A DNA stretch of 6,715 bases from GCA-2687515 sp963582805 (GTDB lineage Bacteria; Pseudomonadota; Alphaproteobacteria; Rhodospirillales; UBA2165), in NCBI GenBank assembly GCA_963582805.1, contig CAUZTZ010000245.1:1-6715 (forward strand), in the 5' to 3' direction. Position 1 is the stretch's first letter, and every line of letters begins with the position of its first letter. The notes under the pieces are model-generated. The model was not told the DNA's origin and ran no database searches. It worked only from the letters and a program-made list of their open reading frames with translations. Positions 1-4,836 of the stretch are shown here, piece after piece. The position numbers and the translations under genes were made by a program.

Positions 1-546
1 CTTGGCCGCCGCCATCTGGGCGCGGAAGCGGGTCAGGTCCCATTCCACCTCGTCCTCGCCGTCAGGGGTATCGACGTAACTGTCATAGGCGTCCGGTTTG
101 GCCGATATGATCGATGACAAAAGATCCTGGCGCTGAGCGAAGACATCGATGGAAGGCTCTTCGTCCACATACATCCCATAGGGCGCGATCAGCACCAGCC
201 GGCGCACCGCATCGGGCCAAGCGGCGGCAATCTCGGCGGCCAGGGCGCCGCCCACCGATGCGCCGATCAGATCGGCACCGCCGAGCCCGGACGCGGAATG
301 CACATCGCGCGCCGCCAAAATCCAATCGAACACATCATCCAACGGCTCGTAATCGTAGCCGCCGGGATAGCCCGGCAGGGACGGCGCCACCACTTGGCGG
401 CCGGCGCTCAAATTATCCAGCAGCGGCAGCCAGGCGGGCAGGCCATGCAGGCCGGCGAAATAGCCGACCGTATCGCCGCTGCCCATTTCCCACACACGGG
501 TGGAGCCGCCGGACGTCTCAACGGTGCGTTCGGTCATGGCGTTCAT
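1..546 (-). CDS. alpha/beta-fold hydrolase, 3' end beyond the window
   Basis: Reading leftwards from the ATG at 546 gives 182 uninterrupted codons to the window edge, so the C-terminus is missing. The visible part is the N-terminal two thirds of an alpha/beta hydrolase. A His-Gly pair at residues 34-35 (context GLHGLPAW) sits where the oxyanion-hole loop lies. A P-G-Y-P-G segment follows near residues 57-61. The nucleophile elbow is G-A-S-V-G-G with Ser97, and VRRLVLIAPYGM leads into the cap region. The catalytic Asp and His should lie beyond the left edge. The start ATG overlaps the stop of the upstream flavin oxidoreductase as ATGA, which indicates translational coupling; Met4 is an alternative start. 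The family covers esterases, lactonases and C-C bond hydrolases. Following a putative monooxygenase, a role in hydrolysing an ester, lactone or ring-cleavage product is plausible but unproven. Family assignment is solid; the substrate is unknown. Confidence 0.88.
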   Translation of the reverse strand, partial: MNAMTERTVETSGGSTRVWEMGSGDTVGYFAGLHGLPAWLPLLDNLSAGRQVVAPSLPGYPGGYDYEPLDDVFDWILAARDVHSASGLGGADLIGASVGGALAAEIAAAWPDAVRRLVLIAPYGMYVDEEPSIDVFAQRQDLLSSIISAKPDAYDSYVDTPDGEDEVEWDLTRFRAQMAAAK

Positions 547-1799
547 TCGGCGGCCTCGGATTGCGGCACCCGCTTGGCGGCATCCATGGGTTCGGGCCAC
601 CATTTATGCTCCCACTGATCTTCGAAAAGATCGGTCAGTTGCGGCATCACCTTTTCGGCGAACATGCGGGTGTTATAGTTGGTCAGATCGCGGCTCATAT
701 TGCCGAAATGCAACAGCATCAAAAGATTGCCCACATTGAGATCGATAGCCGCTTCGCGGATCTTGTCGGCGACTTCGTCGGGGCTGCCGATGATGATATG
801 GCCTTCGTCGAACATCTTGCGCTCGGCGCCCCGGTTGATGCCGGAGCCGGAAAAGCGATTGGCCCGGTTGGCGGCGGTAACGATCTGCGAGGAAAGCCGC
901 GCGCGCAAGGTTTCCTCGGTGGTGTAGCCGGGCGGGCTGGCGAACCGGGGGCTGAGATGCAGACAGGTATCGAAGAAATAATTGCCGGGTTCGGTATAAA
1001 GCTCTTCCGCCTCTTTGCGGGTTTCGGCGACGCCGATGGCCTGCAGGAAGCCGGCCTGGAAGGGATTGGGCTCCATCCCCATGGCGCCCATTTCCTTCCA
1101 ATAACCCTTCATCACCGCTGCCGACGCCTTGTAGCCGAAATAGGACAAATAGGCATAGAGAAAGTCGTTGTCGGCGCACATGCGCCAGGTTTCGACGCTG
1201 CCCGAGCCCGGCACCCAGACCGGCGGACGCGGCTTTTGCACCGGGCGCGGCCAGACATTGACGTAGCGCTGCTGGTTAAAGCGGCCGTTGAAGGCGAACG
1301 GCGCATCGGCTTTCCAGGCCTTGGTGATCAAATCGATGGCTTCGTAGTAGCGGGGCCGCAAAAGGCCCGGGTTCTGGCCATAGGCGTAACAGGTATCCAT
1401 GGGCGTGCCGACCGGAAAGCCGGCGATCAGGCGGCCACCAGAAATGCAATCGACCATCGCCAATTCTTCGGCCACCCGGGTCGGCGGATTATACAGCGCC
1501 AGGGAATTGCCCATCACGCAAATGGCCGCGTCCGACGTGCCGCGCGCCAATATGGAGGCGATCAGGTTCGGCGACGGCATCAAGCCATAGCCATTGGAAT
1601 GATGTTCGTTGACGCAGATCGCATCCAGCCCAACTTCGGCGGCGAATTCCAGCTCATCGATATATTCGTTATAGATCTCGTGGCCGCGCTCGGCGTCGAA
1701 CAGGCCGGGATCGATATTCACCCAGACCGATTCGTGTTTTTCCTTGAAATCATCCGGCAGGTCCGGATAGGGCATCAGATGGAACCAGAGAAATTTCAT
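543..1799 (-). CDS. LLM-class (luciferase-like) flavin-dependent oxidoreductase
   Basis: This 418-residue protein has the bacterial-luciferase-like TIM-barrel pattern. It starts MKFLWFHLMPYPD (strand 1) and has the N-E-H-H motif at residues 64-67 followed by SNGYG. A block of the form A-E-E-L-A-M-V-D-x-I-S-x-G-R-L-x-x-G-F covers about 110-128. The proline-rich strand RPPVWVPGSGS spans 191-201, and GSPDEVADKI at 338-347 marks the C-terminal helix. The ending LHFGN...FAEKVMPQL is common in LLM monooxygenases of about 400 residues. Such enzymes use reduced FMN, supplied by a separate reductase, and oxygen to hydroxylate, epoxidise or do Baeyer-Villiger chemistry. No reductase is visible here. 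The start is well fixed: a perfect AGGAGGT lies 7 nt upstream, inside the last codons of the preceding CMD-family gene, whose stop is only 3 bp away. The last 20-25 residues (EHKWWPEP onward) are a short Trp-rich and charged tail. The class is confident; the substrate cannot be read from the sequence. Confidence 0.93.
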   Translation of the reverse strand: MKFLWFHLMPYPDLPDDFKEKHESVWVNIDPGLFDAERGHEIYNEYIDELEFAAEVGLDAICVNEHHSNGYGLMPSPNLIASILARGTSDAAICVMGNSLALYNPPTRVAEELAMVDCISGGRLIAGFPVGTPMDTCYAYGQNPGLLRPRYYEAIDLITKAWKADAPFAFNGRFNQQRYVNVWPRPVQKPRPPVWVPGSGSVETWRMCADNDFLYAYLSYFGYKASAAVMKGYWKEMGAMGMEPNPFQAGFLQAIGVAETRKEAEELYTEPGNYFFDTCLHLSPRFASPPGYTTEETLRARLSSQIVTAANRANRFSGSGINRGAERKMFDEGHIIIGSPDEVADKIREAAIDLNVGNLLMLLHFGNMSRDLTNYNTRMFAEKVMPQLTDLFEDQWEHKWWPEPMDAAKRVPQSEAAE

Positions 1800-1802
1800 G
1801 AA

Positions 1803-2414
1803 TCAGACCTCCTCGACCGGTAAATCATAATCCAACCCGGCCTTGGGCTGCATATCGAACGCCCGAAGGACCAGCGCGGTCCCCGAATATTGCGTTATCA
1901 GAATAACAAAGTCCACGAGCTGCTTGTCGCCGAACATGGCGCGGGCGGCGGCATATCTGTCTGCATCAATGCGCCGCTCCCGAAATAGCTGGCGGCCAAA
2001 TTCGATGATCAGAATTTCGGTTTCGGTCAAACCGTCGGTGGCTTTCTTGAAGCGCACCACATCGATGGTGCCCGCGGGCACGCCGGCGTCGATGGCGGCC
2101 GGCTCATGCGCCGCCCATTCGAATTTGCTGTCCATTTCCCGCGCCGCCACCAGGATCGCCAGCTCCAGAACGTCCTCATCGAAACCGGCCTCTTTGCGCA
2201 AGTATCGGTTCAGGCCGCTGGAATGCTCGGACACCTTATTGCTGTGCAGCTGGATGGTGCCCGGTCCCTGCAGCCCAACCCGGGATTCAGTATTGGGATC
2301 GGCCAGCCGGTCATAGGCGGCCTTGCTGCGGTCGTCCATTTTTTCCCGGTCCGGCATCGGCAGCCGGCAGAAGGAATCGGGATAGATATCGGCGGGCATG
2401 TCGCCATCGGCCAT
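1803..2414 (-). CDS. carboxymuconolactone decarboxylase (CMD)/AhpD-like family protein, 203 aa
   Basis: The protein is all-helical in character, as expected for the CMD/AhpD fold. The core is ELAILVAAREMDSKFEWAAHEP, with the family signature E-W-x-x-H-x-P-x-A-x-x-A-G at residues 99-111 (Glu99, Trp100, His103). A C-terminal helix pair follows (LVDFVILITQYSGTALVLRAFD). The C-x-x-C redox pair of AhpD is absent; the only cysteine is Cys16, so a peroxidase-reductant role is unlikely. A TTG at 2435 would extend the frame by 7 residues. I chose the ATG at 2414 because a G-run Shine-Dalgarno lies 8 nt before it and the TTG would sit upstream of that site. It lies 3 bp before the LLM oxidoreductase and is paralogous to the CMD-family gene at 3278-3826. 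In characterised family members the Glu and His serve decarboxylation or isomerisation of lactone-type intermediates. The true reaction here is unknown, and the commonly applied name does not prove decarboxylase activity. Confidence 0.88.
   Translation of the reverse strand: MADGDMPADIYPDSFCRLPMPDREKMDDRSKAAYDRLADPNTESRVGLQGPGTIQLHSNKVSEHSSGLNRYLRKEAGFDEDVLELAILVAAREMDSKFEWAAHEPAAIDAGVPAGTIDVVRFKKATDGLTETEILIIEFGRQLFRERRIDADRYAAARAMFGDKQLVDFVILITQYSGTALVLRAFDMQPKAGLDYDLPVEEV
1807..1813 (-). promoter_or_regulatory. strong Shine-Dalgarno for the LLM oxidoreductase, inside the upstream gene
   Basis: On the minus strand the sequence reads AGGAGGT, a complete anti-16S match, 7 nt before the ATG at 1799. 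It is made from the final Glu-Glu-Val codons of the CMD-family gene, whose stop codon lies between this site and the ATG. The layout supports tight translational coupling and fixes the start of the oxidoreductase. Confidence 0.85.
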
Positions 2415-2503
2415 TGGAATTTCCCCCCTTTTCAACTTGTCGATTCAGTCAACGATACCATTTTTTTGAGGCAGGTCGAGCGTCGCGTGCGCGCGCCTTG
2501 ACC
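2415..2503 (-). other. 89-bp intergenic gap in the minus-strand operon
   Basis: This is the only sizeable gap within the left block. On the minus strand it begins after the SDR stop with an imperfect dyad bounded by GGTC and GACC (about 2472-2501). A run of seven A (2460-2467 region) follows, then a half-symmetric TTGAC...GACAA stretch (2437-2452) and the Shine-Dalgarno of the next gene. The hairpin is followed by A rather than T on the transcript, so it is not a standard intrinsic terminator. No convincing -35/-10 pair was found. It may be a simple spacer, or an mRNA processing or attenuation point. Confidence 0.5.
2423..2430 (-). promoter_or_regulatory. G-run Shine-Dalgarno deciding the start of the 203-aa CMD-family gene
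   Basis: The minus strand reads AAGGGGGG, then 8 nt, then ATG at 2414. The alternative TTG start at 2435 lies just upstream of this element, so using it would leave the element inside the coding region. This favours the ATG. Confidence 0.7.
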
Positions 2504-3256
2504 TCATTCCATATCGATGACCGTTCCAGTCAGAAATTTTGCCCGCTCGGAGGCGAAAAAGGCAACCAGATCGCCGACCTCTTCGGGCTCGGCGGGGCGC
2601 CCGATGCGGGTGGCGGCAGGCAGCTCGCCATGCCGTTCGGGATCGCCGAATTCTTTCTCCGCGGTCAGCCGGCGTAAATATATGAGCCGGTCGGTGAGGG
2701 TCGGTCCGGGATTGATACAGATCACGCGCACCCCTTTTCCAGCTCCAGCAACACCCAACGAGCGGGAAAAGTTGATCATCGCCGCATTGCCGGTGGCGCC
2801 GGCGATATAATCGGGCATCGGCAGACGCCCGGCGATACCGGCGATATTGACAATGACGCCATAGCCTTGATCGCACATGGCCGGGAAGATCATGCGCGAC
2901 ATATGGATATAGCCGAATATTTTCAGCTCCCATGAATCACGCCACACCTCGTCCGTAAGATCGGTGATCGAGCCGCCGGGAATGGCGCCGGCATTGTTGA
3001 CCAGAATGTCGAGAGCGCCGACATCGTCCACCAGCCCTTTGCGCTTGTCGGCGTCCGACAAATCCACGGCGTGGGTTTCGATGGCCACGTTGTAGCGCCC
3101 GGCGATATCGGCCTTGGCCTTTTCCAGATCATCGGCGGTGCGCGCCGCCAGATGAACATTGACGCCTTCCGCCGCCAGCGCCTTGGCCGACGCAAGGCCA
3201 ATGCCTTTCGAGCCGCCGGTGACCAGCGCCCATTTTCCATTGAGATTAAGATCCAT
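2504..3256 (-). CDS. atypical short-chain dehydrogenase/reductase (SDR) lacking the canonical catalytic tetrad
   Basis: At 250 residues this is standard SDR length. The Rossmann half is normal. T-G-G-S-K-G-I-G at 13-20 is the dinucleotide loop. A-A-R-T at 37-40 ends strand 2, and Arg39 suggests NADP(H) preference. V-D-L at 64-66 is the adenine contact, N-N-A-G is at 87-90, and I-N-P-G-P-T at 181-186 is the nicotinamide-side loop. The catalytic half is not normal. Aligned on W105, NIAGIAG (137-143) and the helix ending SRSL (164-167), the usual Asn, Ser, Tyr and Lys positions are Lys112, Gly140, Gly153 and Asn157. Tyr150 is nearby but out of register and is not followed by Lys at +4. A Shine-Dalgarno AGGAG 6 nt before the ATG sets the start. 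It lies between two CMD-family genes in the same operon. It probably binds dinucleotide, but ordinary Ser-Tyr-Lys dehydrogenase chemistry is doubtful. The fold is certain; the activity is uncertain. Confidence 0.92.
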   Translation of the reverse strand: MDLNLNGKWALVTGGSKGIGLASAKALAAEGVNVHLAARTADDLEKAKADIAGRYNVAIETHAVDLSDADKRKGLVDDVGALDILVNNAGAIPGGSITDLTDEVWRDSWELKIFGYIHMSRMIFPAMCDQGYGVIVNIAGIAGRLPMPDYIAGATGNAAMINFSRSLGVAGAGKGVRVICINPGPTLTDRLIYLRRLTAEKEFGDPERHGELPAATRIGRPAEPEEVGDLVAFFASERAKFLTGTVIDME

Positions 3257-3277
3257 GGGGTTCTCCTATTCGGTAAG

Positions 3278-3826
3278 TCATGCGCTTAGGGGCAGTGTTC
3301 CGTCGGCGGGCAGCTCGTCAAACGCGTTGAGCACCATGGCCACGGACGTGTAATAGCCGAGCACGGCGACCAGCTCGACCACCGTCGCCTCGCCAAATTC
3401 GGCCAATGCGGCGGCGTAGGTTTTGTCGGTGACGGATTTATCGGCCATCAGTTCCGATGCGAAATCATAGAGAACTTCCTCGTCCCGGTTTTCGAAGTTG
3501 GGGCGTTCACGCTTGCGGATCGCCTCGGTGACGGCTTCACCGATGCCGGCTTCCACGGCGATGGGCTGGTGCACCCACCATTCCACTTCGGCCGACCAAT
3601 CGCGCGATACAATCAGGATCGCCAGTTCCGACAGCTTCGCCGGCAGCGATGTCTGGAACCGGCAGAAGGCGCCGAGGCGCTGGGCCAATCCGGCCAGCTC
3701 GGGATTTCGGAACCAGGCGTTCATGGGCCCGCCGATGCGGGTGCGCGGGCCCGACAATATTTCGTCATGGGCGCTTTTTTGCGCGGCCGTCATTTCCGCG
3801 TAGACAAGTGGCTTCAATCTGGCCAA
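3278..3826 (-). CDS. CMD/AhpD-like family protein, 182 aa, TTG start
   Basis: This is the first gene of the minus-strand operon. It shares the core of the 203-aa neighbour: ELAILIVSRDWSAEVEWWVHQP, with E-W-W-V-H-Q-P-I-A-x-x-A-G at residues 82-94 (Glu82, Trp83, His86). A C-terminal helix with VELVAVLGYYTSVAMVLNAFD matches the paralogue's LVDFVILITQY...VLRAFD. There is no C-x-x-C; the single cysteine is Cys55. I accept a TTG start at 3826 because it gives the N-terminus MARLKPL, a form familiar in this family, and a six-G Shine-Dalgarno lies 8 nt upstream. The nearby ATG at 3834 is in another frame. The stop is 21 bp before the SDR start. A role in isomerising or decarboxylating a catabolic intermediate is possible. 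An unusual-cofactor or redox role cannot be excluded. The substrate is unknown. Confidence 0.87.
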   Translation of the reverse strand: MARLKPLVYAEMTAAQKSAHDEILSGPRTRIGGPMNAWFRNPELAGLAQRLGAFCRFQTSLPAKLSELAILIVSRDWSAEVEWWVHQPIAVEAGIGEAVTEAIRKRERPNFENRDEEVLYDFASELMADKSVTDKTYAAALAEFGEATVVELVAVLGYYTSVAMVLNAFDELPADGTLPLSA

Positions 3827-3834
3827 GGCCGCAT

Positions 3835-3840
3835 CCCCCC
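3835..3840 (-). promoter_or_regulatory. G-run Shine-Dalgarno supporting the TTG start of the 182-aa CMD-family gene
   Basis: Six consecutive G on the minus strand lie 8 nt before the TTG at 3826. The spacing and G-run repeat the arrangement before the other CMD-family gene at 2414, which supports the unusual start codon. Confidence 0.6.
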
Positions 3841-3861
3841 GTTCCGTAAATCTTAGCGGCG

Positions 3862-3890
3862 ATTGTCCGCGAATATCACAGACCAGACAA
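3862..3890 (-). promoter_or_regulatory. candidate sigma70-type promoter for the minus-strand operon
   Basis: On the minus strand TTGTCT (3890-3885) is followed by 17 bp and GACAAT (3867-3862). Each hexamer has four matches to the E. coli consensus. A transcript would begin near 3855, leaving a leader of about 30 nt before the TTG codon at 3826. The hexamers coincide with the TTGTC/GACAA inverted repeat, so the match may instead reflect an operator. I saw no comparably good plus-strand candidate. Confidence 0.3.
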
Positions 3891-3975
3891 GCGCCCGCGA
3901 CGTTATCTATTTGTAGCGGCTCGGCAAATGTAGGAACATGACCCGTCGAGCAACACCAGAAGGGGGAGCCACAAC

Positions 3976-4809
3976 ATGGCCAGGACCAAGGAACTAGATT
4001 GCGTCAAATATGAAATCGACGACGAAGGCATTGCCTGGGTAACCTTCAACCGCCCGGAAAAACGCAACGCCATGAACCCGCAGTTGCATTTCGACATGGA
4101 AGAAGTGATCCGCGAATTGGAGACCGATGACGACGCCAAGGTTATCGTCGTCACCGGCGCCGGCGATGCCTGGAGCGCGGGCATGGATCTACGCGAATTT
4201 TTCCGCGCCACCGATAACGATCCGGCGGCCCGCTTCAAGGCGCAATGGGCGCACCGTCACTGGGCGCAGTTTCTTGCGACCTCGCAAAAGGCCACCATTG
4301 CCATGGTCAACGGCTATTGTTTCGGCGGCGCCTTTTGCTCGTTGGCCGCCTGCGACATCGTCATCACCGCCGACGACGCCACCTTCGGGCTTTCGGAAGT
4401 CAATTGGGGCATGCTGCCCGGCGGCAACGTCTCCAAGGTGTTCGCCGATCTGGCCAATCATCGCAACGCCATGTTCTACGCCATGACCGGGCGCACCTTT
4501 GACGGGCCGAAAGCGGTGGAGATGGGGATCGCCACCCTGTCGGTGCCGGCGGACGGATTGCGGGACGAAGTTCTCTCCATCGCCAGGGAATTGATGGAAA
4601 AGGCGCCCATGGTGCTGGCCTACACCAAGCAGGCCGTACGCAACGTGGGCGATATGGATATGAACATGGCTTACGAATATCTGGCCACCAAGGGCATGGC
4701 CCTGCGCTCTGTCGATAGCGGTGGTACCCGCGAGCGCGGCATGACCGAGTTTCTCGACAAGAAAACCTATCGCCCCGGCTTGGGTCCGGTCAGCCTGGAA
4801 GACGAATAG
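3976..4809 (+). CDS. crotonase-superfamily protein, hydroxycinnamoyl-CoA hydratase-lyase-like
   Basis: The 277-residue enoyl-CoA hydratase/isomerase has the N-R-P-E-K-R-N-A-M motif at 25-33. The CoA and oxyanion-hole segment GAGDAWSAGMDL spans 61-72, and the second oxyanion segment is NGYCFGGAF at 112-120. ATFGLSEVNWG at 135-145 carries Glu141. Order, length and wording closely follow the hydroxycinnamoyl-CoA hydratase-lyase (HCHL, feruloyl-CoA to vanillin plus acetyl-CoA) of Pseudomonas fluorescens as I recall it. Glu141 matches its essential Glu143. Residues aligned with its Ser123, Tyr75 and Tyr239 are Cys121, Phe75 and Ala237, so the p-hydroxyl-binding Tyr pair is missing. It probably hydrates, and may retro-aldol cleave, an acyl-CoA other than a 4-hydroxycinnamoyl thioester. 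The start has AAGGGGGAG 7 nt upstream. The gene leads the plus-strand operon, 27 bp before the acyl-CoA dehydrogenase, which could supply its enoyl-CoA substrate. Superfamily is certain; lyase activity is open. Confidence 0.92.
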   Translation: MARTKELDCVKYEIDDEGIAWVTFNRPEKRNAMNPQLHFDMEEVIRELETDDDAKVIVVTGAGDAWSAGMDLREFFRATDNDPAARFKAQWAHRHWAQFLATSQKATIAMVNGYCFGGAFCSLAACDIVITADDATFGLSEVNWGMLPGGNVSKVFADLANHRNAMFYAMTGRTFDGPKAVEMGIATLSVPADGLRDEVLSIARELMEKAPMVLAYTKQAVRNVGDMDMNMAYEYLATKGMALRSVDSGGTRERGMTEFLDKKTYRPGLGPVSLEDE

Positions 4810-4822
4810 CGCCAGGGACCTT

Positions 4823-4830
4823 AGAAGGGG
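4823..4830 (+). promoter_or_regulatory. Shine-Dalgarno for the fused acyl-CoA dehydrogenase
   Basis: AGAAGGGG lies 6 nt before the ATG at 4837, in the 27-bp gap after the hydratase stop. It fixes the start, and the gap holds no terminator-like hairpin, so the two plus-strand genes are probably co-transcribed. Confidence 0.7.
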
Positions 4831-4836
4831 CCGCCC

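Larger units (their letters stand above)
3827..3975. promoter_or_regulatory. divergent intergenic control region between the two operons
   Basis: These 149 bp separate the first codons of the left and right blocks, so both sets of transcription signals should lie here or overlap it. Visible elements are the ribosome binding sites of both flanking genes, an inverted repeat TTGTC-N18-GACAA (3863-3890), and a 7-bp direct repeat TAGCGGC at 3854-3860 and 3914-3920 (exactly 60 bp apart). The stretch around 3901-3915 is AT-rich. No regulator gene is adjacent within the window. Co-regulation of the two blocks from this region is inferred from the layout. Confidence 0.6.

Noticed and set aside
114..1823. 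A 569-codon open frame on the plus strand
   Set aside because: It lies antisense to the LLM oxidoreductase and the alpha/beta hydrolase, both of which have clear family motifs and start signals. Its translation is Arg/His/Gly-rich with no recognisable domain, as expected for a GC-rich shadow frame.
1803..2414. Annotation as an AhpD-type alkylhydroperoxidase
   Set aside because: AhpD activity depends on a C-x-x-C pair; this protein and its paralogue at 3278-3826 have one cysteine each, outside the core motif.
2472..2501. Possible intrinsic terminator after the SDR gene
   Set aside because: The dyad is imperfect, with several mismatches, and on the minus-strand transcript it is followed by A residues rather than a U-run. 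The T-run exists only on the opposite strand, where no gene ends.
3854..3920. Direct repeat TAGCGGC at 60-bp spacing as a paired regulator site
   Set aside because: A 7-bp GC-rich match in this base composition is likely to occur by chance, and no additional flanking bases are shared.
3903..3939. Plus-strand promoter for the hydratase operon in the AT-rich stretch (TATCTA, TTGTAG)
   Set aside because: None of the hexamer pairs has both acceptable matches and 16-18 bp spacing, so I do not call a promoter there, although one must exist nearby.
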